A stretch of DNA of 64,000 bases from Isoetes taiwanensis (lineage: Eukaryota > Streptophyta > Lycopodiopsida > Isoetales > Isoetaceae), in the NCBI GenBank assembly GCA_021234155.1, contig JAJEKV010000784.1, forward strand, positions 27,807-91,806, written 5' to 3'. A program made the translations under genes and the position numbers. The stretch's first letter is position 1; every line of letters begins with the position of its first letter. Under the pieces are notes generated by a model that saw only the letters and a list, made by a program, of their open reading frames with translations, had not been told where the DNA came from and did not search any database. Shown piece by piece: positions 12,191 to 23,809 of this stretch.

Positions 12191-12915
12191 AATATAGGTA
12201 GGGTAGGGCTTTGGCAACAAGGTCCTATTCTCTTTTACTAACATGTTATTAACATTCAACATATAAAAATTAAATCCCCAACACATAACAAAATACATAA
12301 TTAATGTACATAACAAAACAACATATAATAATTATTGACATTAACAACCAACATTAACTATTATTGACATTAATTAACACAACCATTGGGTCCAACAATT
12401 TAAATTAAAATCCTTAACCCCTTTTTGGTTTGGGTGCATATTCACACGGGGTGACTCCGCAACGAGCCGTTGGATAGGCATATTCACCCTTTTATTCCTT
12501 AATCTACAATGCATTTAAAGTTCTCGCTTGTGGGGTATGCAAGTACAAAATTTGCTATATCAGATAACAAGATTCGCAAAATACTATAAGATTTCAAGCC
12601 GAATACTATATGATATTGATTTTGTACATGCAAAATACAATCATGAGGGCTCTCGGGCTGCCCTACGCCACCCGCGGTGAATATGCACCCAAAACCAAAG
12701 GGGGGTTTAAGGGGGATTTTAATTTAAATGTGTTGGACCCAATGGTTGTGTTAATTAATGTCAATGGTAGTTATGTGTTGTTGTTAATGTCAATGGTTGT
12801 TATATGTATTGTTATGTATTGGTTGTTATGTGTTGGGGATTTAATTTTATATGTTGATGTACGGTTTAGGCTTGTGTTGTAAATTTGTTCGGGGGCCTTG
12901 GGATGCCCCATTAAT
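12191..12915. mobile_element. foldback / long-TIR non-autonomous DNA element
   Basis: Two inverted arms pair over about 180 bp: 12258-12443 (starting CAACATATAAAAATTAAATC) against the reverse complement of 12679-12856. They enclose about 235 bp. Pairing weakens outward towards GGG-containing ends near 12190 and 12915. Long inverted arms without a transposase are typical of foldback elements and of MITEs related to Mutator. The frame 12610-12882 merely reads through the right arm and is not a gene. Target-site duplications could not be fixed. Confidence 0.8.
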
Positions 12916-13900
12916 GACAAAAATTTTAGAATTCAACCGTAAAAACTAGAATTCATTTAAGGCTTTCATCACAGTAGCTTTTGAATTTTCATCACAATAA
13001 AAAGTAAAAGTTACCATAAAAATAGAGCCGGATTGATCCCATTATTCCTCGAAGTCATAAAGTTTGCAACACCCATACACAAACATTTTTCAACCGGAAT
13101 TTAATGCTGACCTTTGGCCTCCATGGATTCTTGGTGAGAAACCAAAGTGGGAAACTTTTTGCTTGTTAGCACAAGGATCTAGAAGCCTTGGAATTTGCTT
13201 AATAACTGCCTCAAAATCTAAAAAATGCATGGTAATTTTTTGCAACCTTCTATCTGAATGAGCCATAAAACAATATCCAATAGCTTAAGAATCAGATTAA
13301 TCTGGTGGTAGGATGTGAAAGCCTACCAAACCCGGCCGAACAATTGCTGTTTTAGCATAGATAACTTAACCAAACATATCCATATCATACACCATCAAAA
13401 AGATCTCCGACGGAGCTTTCCAACCTTAATAAAAATCATCTCAAACAGAGCCGGATCCAAAAAGTTATGATAAGAAATGTGTTGCCAACAGGAAACTGCA
13501 CTACATGCGCCCTTCAAGCCCTTCATGTGCCCATTATGCACCACACACACAAAAAGAGGGCTTTGTTGTGAGCCATTGGTTGTTGACCACCATTATGCAC
13601 CACACGCACAAAAAAGAGAGCTTTTGTTGTGAGCTATTGGTTGTTGACCATTATGCACCACACACACAAAAAGGGCTTTTGTTGTGAGGCATTGGTTGTT
13701 GACCATTAAAAAAAGGCTAAAATCAATGGCCTTAAATGGGTGCACTCTAGATGCAATGCGTTAGTACATCCATTTGAATACATCAATAAATCATAGGAAA
13801 ACCTTTTAGTGAAAAGCGTTTACAAAACACAAAGAAAAACCCCCTTATTATGCTACATATTATTACTTTGGCTCCACCACGATCTACGGAAGGAGGCGGG
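12916..13900. other. unassigned sequence containing a minisatellite
   Basis: No gene is recognised. The only clear structure is the three-unit tandem array listed separately. The frame 13064-13261 has no motif I can name. Confidence 0.4.
13532..13706. repeat. three-unit tandem array, about 58-bp unit
   Basis: The units begin with CATTATGCACCACAC at 13532, 13591 and 13649. Each continues with an A-run, a GCTTTTGTTGTGAG phrase and ATTGGTTGTTGACCA. The repetitive peptide in the frame 13505-13687 comes only from this array. Confidence 0.9.
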
Positions 13901-13904
13901 ATTT

Positions 13905-14087
13905 TTTATTACAAATATAATGATGGTAAGCATTTATACTTGTTGACTCGTGGTTTTATTTGACTTGTTACATTGAACCTGCATAAATCTTAACCGGGTT
14001 TGTAACTTATGATTAATGAAAATGGTGGTTAATGTGGTAGCTACATTTGTGCTATGGTTAAAAATTTCAACTAATCGGCAAAGGAAA
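13905..14087 (+). repeat. block X copy 2, piece 1
   Basis: This matches about 9531-9710 of copy 1, from ACAAATATAATGATGG to GGCAAAGGAAA. It is then interrupted by the element at 14088-20107. The frame at 13934-14212 on the minus strand is only a shadow across this junction. Confidence 0.8.
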
Positions 14088-14990
14088 CAGGTCTTTGCGC
14101 ACGGAGGGTTGCCCTCCCGTGACCCGAGAGTGAAATGGCTTAAATCACACTTCAAAGTCATGTTTTTCGAAAGCATATCTTCGACATATACTTGAATATG
14201 CCACAAACCCACATGGATGAGGGTTTTCTCCTTAGGGGCAACCCAAAACTGGACTCAAAACAAATCAGTGGAATGCTATTTCCATGCCCAATTCATAATT
14301 CATAATTCATAGCCCCGACTACAAACCTGTAAGAAAAAAGTAAAACCCAATGATTCCGGACTGAAATGCAAGATCTATGCAATGCACATACCAAGAATCC
14401 CTGTCTCCATAGCTAAATGAAGATCACTCTCTCCTCCCTCCCCTCCCTCCCCCCAAGGGAAAGATAACCATATATGAGTATTGATGCAGGGGGTCCGGTG
14501 GAATTTCTATGTTTTAACTTTGGACCAGTGAATGTACGTTGCGTTGTGTAGCCTTGATGAGGTTGTTACGTAGGTGATGATTATGGATGTTTTGTTTATG
14601 CTTGCTTTGTTTTAATGGTTTTATTTCAGGTAGTTAATGCTTGATTTGAATTGCCACAAACCCACATAAGCTTTGTAGGCTTTGCCACCTAGGGTCAACC
14701 CAAAAAAATGCTTACCTCCAAAGCGGCTTTCAAAATTTGATAGTATAATGAGTCTAATGAGTCAACTTTTTAAAAATCGATTCATATGATTCATATGAGT
14801 CGCCAAACATGATGTAAAGGTTTCTTTGCCTCCATGCATACTGGTCAGTACATTTATGCCGGTTTATATAATTATATAACACTCAATCAATGCAAAAACC
14901 AGTCACCCAACTTTTCCTACATAATATTTCAACAACTACTTCTGAATAGGAGATGATTGTTATGAAACACATTAGAAGAGGTAAAATGCT

Positions 14991-15202
14991 CATTAACGTA
15001 CTAGATATACTTCATAAATTCAACCAAAAGAAAATTCTGCATTCACACAAATGCACTAGATAAATTGATAAAGTTATCATGTTCAGGCTCAGATAGCATT
15101 AACGTACTAGAAATACTTCATAAATTCAACCAAAAGAAAATTCTACATTCACACAAATGCACTAGATAAATTGATAAAGTTATCATGTTCATGCTCAGAT
15201 AG
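14991..15202. repeat. 106-bp tandem duplication
   Basis: Two adjacent units, 14991-15096 and 15097-15202, both begin CATTAACGTACTAGA and differ at only a few positions (for example TCTGCATTC against TCTACATTC, again at a CTG). Such high identity suggests a recent duplication. Confidence 0.93.
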
Positions 15203-17240
15203 CATTCCATCTTCTCTGTTTCCATACACGAATGCACTACAACCAAGTTGTTACCTCTTGGGATCCATAACATATAAAGCCCACGCATCGAAAAGAAATT
15301 GTTCAAGATCAAACCTCGCCATATTGGATATGGCATCAATATATCATAGGTTATTACCTACATGTGGTAGTAAGCAAGCTTCACTGGAAATAAAAAATGC
15401 AATATGGCTAACTCATGTTTACAAATTCTAAATGACACAATGTTCATGCCAGCAAAAAAGAGGTTGAAAAATATCAAGTCATGAAGTATTTCTCTGTCCA
15501 ATAACTTCGCAGGAGACAAAGAGAGTGCTAAACTATATGAAAGAAATGGGGTGCTATCTGCGAAATGCTGAGAGTAGCGATCCCTTATGAGCTTGAATTA
15601 GCGATGCTCAACATCGCCCTAGTTTCTACATAACCCCCGCGGAAGATAGTGCTTATTCAAGATTTGTTTGGGGAACTCAAACGAAGTAGCCACTACTCTC
15701 TTTATGTCCCACCCAATTAAAATGAAATATCGAGCCCATGGTAATCATAATAGAAATCGGGGAATCATGTTGTCTTATCTAGAACCAATGACAATCACAT
15801 ATGTTTATGCCGCATGCGAATGCGTAGATACTAGAAAAATACCAAATAATAGCAAAGCTAACCCTTTTATTTCCGTTTTGTTGTTTAATGCCCTCAAACA
15901 TCAAATTCCCAAGAAGCCTTCCAAAGATCAAATCCTATTTCCTTATCCCGCACATCATGAAAAATTGAAGTCGCTTTTAGGAAAAAATGATCTTTGAGCA
16001 GCAAATTCGGCAAGGTTTGCAGTACTGAATCCAGTAAAGTTACAAAAGGAAAGCTTATTTGAACATTCATGTAGCCACTTGAGAGGATGCTCTAGATGCG
16101 ACCAGAAACCTAACTACAATGCTTCTATATTTCCAATCCTCTTGAATATCTTGGCCAAAACCCTAAAGTACGAAGCCTTGAGGAGTGTATATGCATTGGT
16201 TTATTTCACGGAACAGATGGCCGATGGAAAGGAAAGAAGCTAAGAGCCTTCAAACTTCGTCAAACCAGCAGATCTGGAAGCCATCTAGCCTACAACAGCT
16301 GTCCCGGTCACCGGTAGGAAGAGAAGCAAAAAGCCTCGCACATGAACTAGGGTGACCGACAGTTTAAGGGAGCTAGTGGGTTTGGAGCAGTTTTTGGAAT
16401 ATCTCAAGCATATACCAGCATATCCAAGGAATATGCCGAAAACCCACATGGACCAAGGTTTGCCCCCCTAAGGGCAACCCAAAAATCTCAACTCTAAGAC
16501 CCACCAAATCTCTCAATTTCCCCTAATGCTTATCTAGGAAGACGTATTGAGGATGCCTATTTGCCTGCGTTGATTTAAAAACATAGTAACTGAATGTATT
16601 CAAAGAAATTCCAAATTTCCTTGGACAAGCAGGTACATTGTATCAAAGAGAAATCTTGGCAGCAGCCAAGGTTTTTGGGGCGATACATTTCTTGCAGTGG
16701 CAACATACTGTTGTATGCAAAGCAATTATTATCTAAGTCCCATGGAGAGAAAAGACATACTACATGGCAACAACCAACGACTTAGAGAGAACATTGGTCA
16801 CATTTACTTTTTTCACCCAAAAAATTAAGTAAAAAATTGTTGGGCAATTTACACTTTCAAAGATGTAGCAAATTCAATTCCTCTCAATTGCAATCTCACA
16901 TGGCCAGACCCGTACATGATGGTAAATCATAAAGTAGGTTACAATGGTCTGGCTATTTTATGCCTAGTGCTAAATTGTGCACTCCTTATGTATATTGGCA
17001 ATGCTCAAATCGTCAAAACTTTCAAACAGAATATGAGCAACATGATCATATAGCTATGAGACCCATACTGTACCACTAATCTTCGTTGAATGTCTCAAAC
17101 AATTTCGTGAGTCAAACACCCTCTTGGAAATATCCCCTACTAGTCTTCACCAAACGTAGTCTTCTTCCCTGCGAAAACGGAACATTAAAATAATAAGAAC
17201 TTGAGAAAAGAACCAGGGCATACAGATAGAGCACTATCTA
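15203..17240. other. unassigned interior of the 6-kb insertion
   Basis: No family is recognised. The longest plus-strand frame, 15668-15997 (109 codons), is lysine- and asparagine-rich without a motif I know. A telo-box-like AAACCCTAA lies near 16158. One copy of the GGGCAACCC end-like phrase lies at about 16420-16485. The region is downstream of the nucleolin-like gene (which reads leftwards) and could hold its 3' flank. Confidence 0.4.
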
Positions 17241-17244
17241 GTTT

Positions 17245-19880
17245 TTACCTGTGCCTCCAACAAGACCGACACTTTGCCTACCACCACCACATCCACCAAA
17301 GCGACCACCTGGCCCACCTACAATTTGATCCCCATTAGGATGTCAAGAAAGAAACAAACTAAGGCAACTTAATAGAATACCTTTCACACCGCCACCACTT
17401 CTTCCACCTTGCCACCACCATGACCTCCAAAACCTCCAAAACGAGCACTACTACACGCGCTTTGCGCCACGGGAATCACCATCAGAATCAACTCAACCAA
17501 CGCCATTTTTTAGCTCCATTTTCTTCAAAGCACTCTCAACAAAACAAAACAACGTCGAAATCTATTGAAATTAATGGTTAGATGCATACGTACATAATGT
17601 ACATCAACAATCAACCATGCCAAGTGTCTTACCCTTTGATACTACCAGTTTCCCAAGAGGAAGATCGGACATTGTCCTTGGACCCAAACCCCAAAGAACT
17701 CTGTGGTGAGTTCCGTACTGTGGATATTTATATTACCAAATGAGTACAAAATAAAAAGCAGATTTGAATAACAGCAGAAAAAAACTTACATTGTCTTCAC
17801 TATCAAACTTCTCAAAACTTTTAACAAAACTGTCTTTTCACTTCCCATCCCGAATTGTGAAAAAACATGTCTTAGCAAAAGACTTGAAATATCATGAACA
17901 ACTTAAACAGATTTTTCCTACCTCGGGCGATTTCCATTCTCCGGTGTGAACCCCACTCCCTCTTTTGTGTTACCGCCAGGTGTACCCGAGTTCATCTCTT
18001 TTTCTTTTGCAAGGCCTCAAAATATCTCTCTATTCTCAAGTGATTGTCCAGGACTTTTGTAGAGCCTAGAAATGTAAATACTGAGGATGTATAAATATTT
18101 GTAAATTTCTCTTCAACTAATTGATAACTTCCAACCTTTTGTGCGCTTTTGTTCAGTAGCAAACCCCACGTGATCAAAACCCGGAAACTTCGGTTTTCAT
18201 CTCGAAAGCAAGCCTCTGCGAAACTACTTCACCCAAGCATCTTTGAAAAAATCAGCACCGCCATTCCATGACCATTAGTATGTTTTGATAAAAACATCAA
18301 AATGAATGGGAACTTACACTATGTCCTCACACGGTGTCCATGCCAAGTTTTTAACGAAAATGGTTTTGCTACCACCTTGAGTAGTCAGCCCGAGGAGTCT
18401 TGGGTAGAGCTTTGCTTCGTTGTTCGAATTTGTTTTTTCGATTTTACTTGTTTTGGCCATTTCCTCGAAATAGACTTTGATTTTGGCACCGCAAAGTTTA
18501 TCTAATTGTTAGCATAATTGTTAAACAATCACATGGTGCCAAAGTTTTACTTGTCTCCTGCTTTTCACTTTCACTTTGTCACTCTCCTTGAACTACGAGC
18601 CTTGGACTTTGGTGCTTGAGGTTTAGCAATGACGACTTTATAGAAGGCTTCGCCTTTGCTTCTGAGAGTTGTGCTTTTTAAAACAAGAGATCCACTAGAA
18701 ACCCAAAAGAAAAAGGGTAATAGAAAACGCATGAACCTAATTACGGCGGTTATCCAAGAAGCACACAAAAACATCAGAAAACTTTTCAGGCTATAAAAAT
18801 AAAAGTGTAAAGAACTAAATGACAAACAATAACATCTCCAAAAAATGTCAAACATGCCTGCTCCAAACACCTACAGTCTACTTCTCAAAGATAGAAAGTA
18901 TATACCTCCTCACCGCTTTCATCAACATCACTTCTGTTCAACCTTAGCGATGCTTTGGGAGGAACCTTCGAGGAACCTTTACTTTGTGGGGATGCAATTA
19001 TTACAACATGAAAGAAAATAAAGGATATGGTAACATTCTTAGAAACATAGCTTGCAAATGGATCACAATAATTTTGTTATCAAATTCCATCCAATCTTCT
19101 GCTAAGAGCACAAGCTGAATCAATGCAAATATCACAATGGGATGGCTTTGTCGCGCCTTTCTTGTGCTACACAAGTTGATGGTGACTTACTGCATATTCA
19201 TAGAATTAAAGATATTAGTAAAACAAGGTATACCTCATCATCTGAGCTCTCATCTGAATCTTCTTCTAAGCTTTCTGCCATTTTTGAATCTTTAGAAGCG
19301 GCGGCTTGCACCTTAGGGGGTTTCCACTGCAGCTACACAAGTTCACCGTACATAAGATGTGCTCATTGACGAAATTGAAAGAGAAAATAAAACATAAAAA
19401 CCTCATCATCGAAAGCTATCTTCCGACTCTTCTTACGAACTTTCTTCCATCTTCGCCTACTTTAAAAAAGCCAACCCTTGCAGTGCTTTGGCTTGAGCCG
19501 ATACTTTCGACCGGTTTTATAATGGGCTAAACAAATCAAGGGTAAATTACATTACAAAATTTGGGATTCAAAAGCCATAAACGGTAGATGCCTTTACCTC
19601 CTCATCACTATCATCGTAATCGTTTTCATCGGAACTATCGCCATTTTTACATCCTTAGAAACAACGGCTTTGATTGAAGCCTTCCGTTGGGCTTTTCATC
19701 CTATTTCAAAGTCATAAAGCAAGGCTTAAGGCCTCTCCGATTTCTAACCTTTAATGTCCACGAAAAGAATAAGAATTCTTACTTCAAGATTCGTCCGATT
19801 CATCGCCATCGCTTACTTTCTTCACCACTACTTGTTTTGGATTTTTGGTTCCATATAGCCCAACAATTTGTTAGATCCCG
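17245..19880 (-). pseudogene. nucleolin-like gene with introns, apparently frameshifted
   Basis: Nucleolin is a nucleolar RNA-binding protein acting in rRNA transcription and processing. Reading leftwards on the minus strand, the parts appear in family order. Several short Ser/Asp/Glu exons lie between about 19800 and 18900 (KVSDGDESDES; KMAESLEEDSDESSDDE; DVDESGEE), several ending at a GAG|GT-type donor. RRM1 follows: GSKTIFVKNLAW at about 18335-18376 (RNP2) and GFDHVGFATE at about 18150-18183 (RNP1). RRM2 begins near 17835 with FVKSFEKFDSEDN. A Gly/Arg tail (ARFGGFGGHGGG, GGPGGRFGG) lies at about 17470-17265. Donors matching GTAAGT exactly end exons at 18318 and 17790. Introns are retained, so this is not a processed copy. 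Frameshifts in RRM1 and the Gly-rich tail coincide with places where the family pattern predicts CTG or CAG, so the breaks may be sequencing artefacts. The start codon and true 5' exon were not found. Confidence 0.75.
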
Positions 19881-20107
19881 AGGGTCCGGACCCTATCTTT
19901 GCTATGGAGCGAATCCTACATTATTTATTTGCATTTCCATCGATTGAGCTCGATTTGCCGACATAGCCATGTCGTGGGGGTGGATGACCGAAAGCATTTC
20001 TGGTGCGGCAAAAGGTTTTAGCAAATATCAAGATATGCTAGGTATATGCAGGCATACCTGAATATGCCCACATACCATTAAACGAGGGTTTGCCCCTAGG
20101 GCAACCC

Positions 20108-20252
20108 AAAATGGATTATCTTTGCCTTACCTAAAGTTGTAATGCGAGTTTTGGCCGACGACTGAAAATGTAAGTTTGTTGGATATAGTTTGCAACCCCG
20201 ACTATTGGCGGATACATGGCTTAGGGCTTGTACACATGTTTTACTAGCATTC
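20108..20252 (+). repeat. block X copy 2, piece 2
   Basis: This matches about 9714-9858 of copy 1 (AAATGGATTATCTTTGCC to TACTAGCATTC). It is bounded on the left by the 6-kb insertion and on the right by the 3.6-kb insertion. Confidence 0.88.
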
Positions 20253-20394
20253 AAGTCCATTTAATTAAAGGGACAAATCTTTAATTTTGGGACTCCTGAC
20301 CTAAAATGGGACTCATACCCCGGAAAAAAAATTTACAATTGATTGCTTGAATAGAAATTTACAAACAACAAACCGAGAAAAGAAGGGGAGACGA

Positions 20395-20600
20395 TGGAGA
20401 AAGAATGGTAGGGAAGGAAGGGGAGATAGAAGGGAGGGAGGGAGGGACTAAGGGAGGGAGGTAAAGGAGTGGGAGAGGGAGGAGGAGGTGGGAGAGGTAG
20501 GAGAGGGAGGGGGGGGGAGAGAGGAGGAGAGAAGGAGAGAGAGGAGAGGGGTTTAGGGAAAGCAAAAGGGGGGGGGGGAAGGAGATGATGGAGGAGGTTG
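20395..20600 (+). repeat. purine-rich GGGA tract with a G-quadruplex motif
   Basis: About 200 bp of almost pure G and A. Positions 20432-20446 carry four GGG runs separated by single A residues, which meets the usual quadruplex pattern. Longer G-runs lie near 20510 and 20570. The Pro/Ser/Leu-rich minus-strand frames across 20333-20640 are translations of this low-complexity tract and not genes. Confidence 0.9.
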
Positions 20601-20699
20601 GGCAAAGGGGAGGGTTAAGGGACAAGGATGAAAGGGGCAAAGAGAGTTTGGAGGGGAGAGATCTCCCTTCAAAAATAAATGAAAATTAAATATTGTAAA

Positions 20700-22300
20700 T
20701 TAAAGAGAAATTAAATCTCATATTAAAAATAAAAAATAAATATTATAAAATAAATAAATAAATTATTACTAAATTAAATACTTAGTATTCTCAACCTTCG
20801 ACCACTAGTCGAGAAGCCATAAGGCAACCTTCTCTTAAGGCAACCTCTCTCGCAAGAATAGCCAACCTTCTCTTCGCAGAAGAATAGCCAAGTTTCTCTT
20901 TTCGCCTTCAAACCGCCCAAATGGAGGGTCGAGTCTTTGAGAAAGGGAGGTTCTCTTTTTCGCCTTCAAAGTTCTTTTCGCCTTCAAATCCACCAAATGG
21001 AAGGTCGACAAGCCGAGAAACAGAGGGCTCTAAGAGGACTCCTAAGAAGTGGGTAGTAGCCTGGATGGAAGAAGTAGGTAAACAAAACAAACAAGAAACA
21101 AACCGCAGTGTATTTAGCAAAGCTTGAAGTGACATCGCCATAGCCATAGCCGAAAGTACGACTTCTTGGGCTTTTGCCGAGCAAAAAACACTATGATCCC
21201 GGGGGCTTGGTATCTTGGGTCTAGAAATTTAATTCTAAGACTACAACAGATATATGGAGTCGATGATCGAGATTTGGGCACTTTTATGAGATAACGAATC
21301 TAGCCAAGAAGCTTCATAAGCAGAAATTCCAAGCTTTACCAAGGCCATTACGCATTAAAGACTCGCGAATAGCATCCTCATTTCGTTATTTTACTGCTCA
21401 ATGAAACTGAAAAATGCTTTGAAAAGCATTGCCAAGGGTTTCCTTTGTTGAAGCCAGAAGGCCGCCGTTGGACGATCATGCCCACCCAAAACGCTAAGAA
21501 TATAAACAAGGAACAGAGGAAGGCTTATCCGAGGCTTATCTTGAGGAAGGCGATCCGAGGCTTATCTTTGAGGAAGGCTTGATCCTAAGGCTTATCTTGA
21601 GGAAGGCGCCGGGCGAAGGGCCATCGGCTCCACCAACAATGGCACCACCGGACCAAGAAGTTCAAGAGGCTCAAACAGGGAAAGCAACGCATGGAAAACG
21701 TGGGTTATTAATTTGTAAATGCCCCCGTTCTGTGAATTGTCCCAATGCTCCAAAGGTTTAGGAGCTCAAGCTTTGGCTCTATAGCCCCGACTATTTCCAC
21801 ATGGCTTCCTCAGCGTAAAGGTTCCCTGTGTACACCATTTTATTTCTTGCACCAAGGCCGGACGATCAAAGTGAGAGGATGTGATAAGAAAGAAAAGCTT
21901 GGGCTCAAGAAAAGACCCATGAGATGTGTCGAATTTAGAAGGCAACCGGGCCAAGCCGACGAAGAACGAGAAAGCGCTTTAACGCGGATTTTTGTGCAAA
22001 TCTGTCTTGTGGCAGATGTTTTGTTATGCCTTCATGCAAGGTTTCATAGTCGGAATAAAAAAGCCATCCTCATCCTATCGCCATAGCCGGGTTCCTCGCC
22101 ATAGCCCGAAGAACAAGAACGCCATAGTCACCAAGAACAAGAACGCCATAGCCCGTTGATGGGTATCCACGATGGCGTGACCAAACCGGCCCCAAAGGTA
22201 TGTACCAAATTGGTATGTACTAAATTTCAAATTTTAAGTATGGGCTGGAAAAAGAGCGGGTAAAAAGAGCGGGGAGGGTCCATTTTTTTCCATAGGAAAT
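20700..22300. other. unassigned interior of the 3.6-kb insertion
   Basis: A short AT-rich patch (about 20660-20790) is followed by sequence with repeated TTCGCCTTCAAA phrases (about 20880-21000) and 'GGCTTATCTTGAGGAAGGC' phrases (about 21520-21610). The frame 21745-22086 (113 codons) shows no domain I can name. 'CGCCATAGCC' recurs near 22080-22160. Confidence 0.4.
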
Positions 22301-22310
22301 ACATGTTGAT

Positions 22311-22580
22311 TTTTCATAAAATGCATAGAATATTGTGGTTATTGGAAAATACATAATATTAGGATATTGTGCTTATTAAAAAAATATATAGTAATATTAT
22401 GGAGAGGGCATTTTCATAAAAATGCATAGAATATTGTGCTTGTTGGAAAATACATAATATAGGATATTGTGCTTATTGAAAATATATAGTAATATATGGA
22501 GAGGCCATTTTTCATAAAAAAATGCATAGAATATTGTGGTTAAGGATATTGTGCTTTATTGAAAAATATATAGACATAGT
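22311..22580. repeat. tandem array, about 98-bp unit
   Basis: The units start with TTTTCATAAA at 22311, 22411 and 22508; the last is partial. Each contains ATGCATAGAATATTGTG, AAATACATAATA and ATATATAGTAATAT. Related fragments trail on to about 22720. Confidence 0.88.
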
Positions 22581-22739
22581 GTCCCATTTGGAAAATCTAT
22601 ATTTGAAATAAGCTATGGTAAACATTGATATATTATAAAAGCAAGGTGGTCTATTTTTTCAGATATGTATACATAATAAATGCATAAGATATGGTGTGCA
22701 TTAGAAAATACATAGAAAATACCATTCACCGGGTCCAGT

Positions 22740-23809
22740 TAGTCATGATTGGTGCTCTATGAGATTGGAGCTAGAAATTATATCCAGAGGCAACCTGCAT
22801 TTCTTGAACTTCGAATCGTGTTTTTCCACCCCGGCCGCTTTTTCGACCAATGAAGTGAGAAAGGTCCCCGTGGATGGCTGCTTCGACCTCGTGAACTCGC
22901 ATTTTCACTTTGAGCTTCCTTTCTCAACCCCCAAAACCTGCGTTTTTTACTCGAGATACTTTTCTCGACCCACGAAATGGAGAAAGGCCCTTAAAAATCT
23001 TCTTGAAAAAAACTTTTTTTCCTAGTTAAAAATGGAAAAAAAAAAATTTTTTACTCGAGCTATGTTTCTCGATTCAGCGAGTCGAGAGAAAGGCCATTAG
23101 AGGGCTCTTGAGGGTCTTTCTCACTCGCGAAGTCGAGAAAGGCCCCTCAAAAAATTTTTTTTTGCCTACTTAGAAAAAAAGAAGGAATTTTTTTTTTCTT
23201 TTTTTTGTTTTTTTGGGCTCTGTTACATCGAGGGGTCCTTTCTCACTGCTCATATCTAAAAAGGCCTATACCTACATTCTTCGTAAATGGCCCTTAGAAC
23301 TGGTTGTTTTCTTATTTGTATTGTTCAGAGCATCACTTGCACTAACTTGATTTTGCCTTTCCCAAGATAAATCGTGAATGAAAAGGACATGATGGAGCCA
23401 TGTCGCTAGCTTGTTCAGATTTCTATTCTCTTCAAGTTGTTTTGCGGGGTTTGAACGCCTCGGCATCTTTGCTCGACATGTTGTTCAAAAGAGGGTGGTC
23501 TCAGGTGCTAAGATGATGTAATATTTGTGTCACCGACCATCATGGTATCTTCAACCATTGTAAACTTTGGTTTCAACCTAGAACTTTGGTTTCAATCTTT
23601 AATGAATTTCCTTTGTTTCAGCTTTGCATTGTTCTTGTTCTCGAATTTGCTAACCGTGGAAAACCGGGAGGAAAGCTTCGATGCAAGAGTTCTAGACAAA
23701 AAATCAATTAAGGATAGTTTTTGCCTGTGGTGCTCCTTTTCATGTAAATTAACAGGTTCAGAAAAAAAATGGGAATGGAATGAGTCCCACTTTAATTAAA
23801 TCTGAACTT
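22740..23809. other. unassigned right part of the 3.6-kb insertion
   Basis: From about 22800 to 23160 a phrase built from TTTCTCGA and GAGAAAGGCC recurs about five times, with runs of T and A between. The short frames 22759-23025, 23272-23466 (minus) and 23527-23799 carry no recognised domain. Confidence 0.4.

Larger units (their letters stand above)
14088..20107. mobile_element. about 6-kb insertion carrying a nucleolin-like gene
   Basis: Copy 1 of block X is continuous at GGCAAAAGGAAAAAATGG (about 9700-9718). In copy 2 the left half ends at 14087 and the right half resumes at 20108, so the intervening 6 kb is an insertion. The inner edges share GGGTTGCCCT in inverted orientation (14106 on the plus strand, and the reverse complement ending at 20107). 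A longer phrase made of AATATGCC, ACCCACAT and GGGCAACCC recurs at about 14185-14250, 14645-14705, 16420-16485 and 20050-20107, so end-like sequence is repeated inside. No transposase is visible. This looks like a non-autonomous DNA element that acquired host DNA, but the superfamily is not resolved. Confidence 0.6.
20253..23809. mobile_element. 3.6-kb insertion with imperfect terminal inverted repeats
   Basis: Copy 1 of block X is continuous at TACTAGCATTCGATATTTCC. Copy 2 breaks exactly there and duplicates ATTC on both sides (20249-20252 and 23810-23813). The left end reads AAGTCCATTTAATTAAAGGG. The right end, reverse-complemented, reads AAGTTCAGATTTAATTAAAG and then TGGGACTC. TGGGACTC also recurs below the left end. 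So this is a DNA element with ends of about 26 bp and subterminal repeats. No transposase motif is visible in the interior, which holds a purine-rich tract, a tandem array and TCGAGAAAGGCC-type repeats. A non-autonomous element is the likely reading; the superfamily is unassigned. Confidence 0.75.

Noticed and set aside
12610-12882. 90-codon plus-strand frame
   Set aside because: It runs through the right arm of the foldback element; the repeated Val/Tyr/Leu peptide mirrors short DNA repeats.
13505-13687. 60-codon frame with repeated HHTHK peptide
   Set aside because: It is produced by the 58-bp tandem array and is not a repeat protein.
20333-20640. Two overlapping 90-93-codon minus-strand frames rich in Pro, Ser and Leu
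   Set aside because: They are translations of a purine-rich low-complexity tract; the composition explains the open frame.
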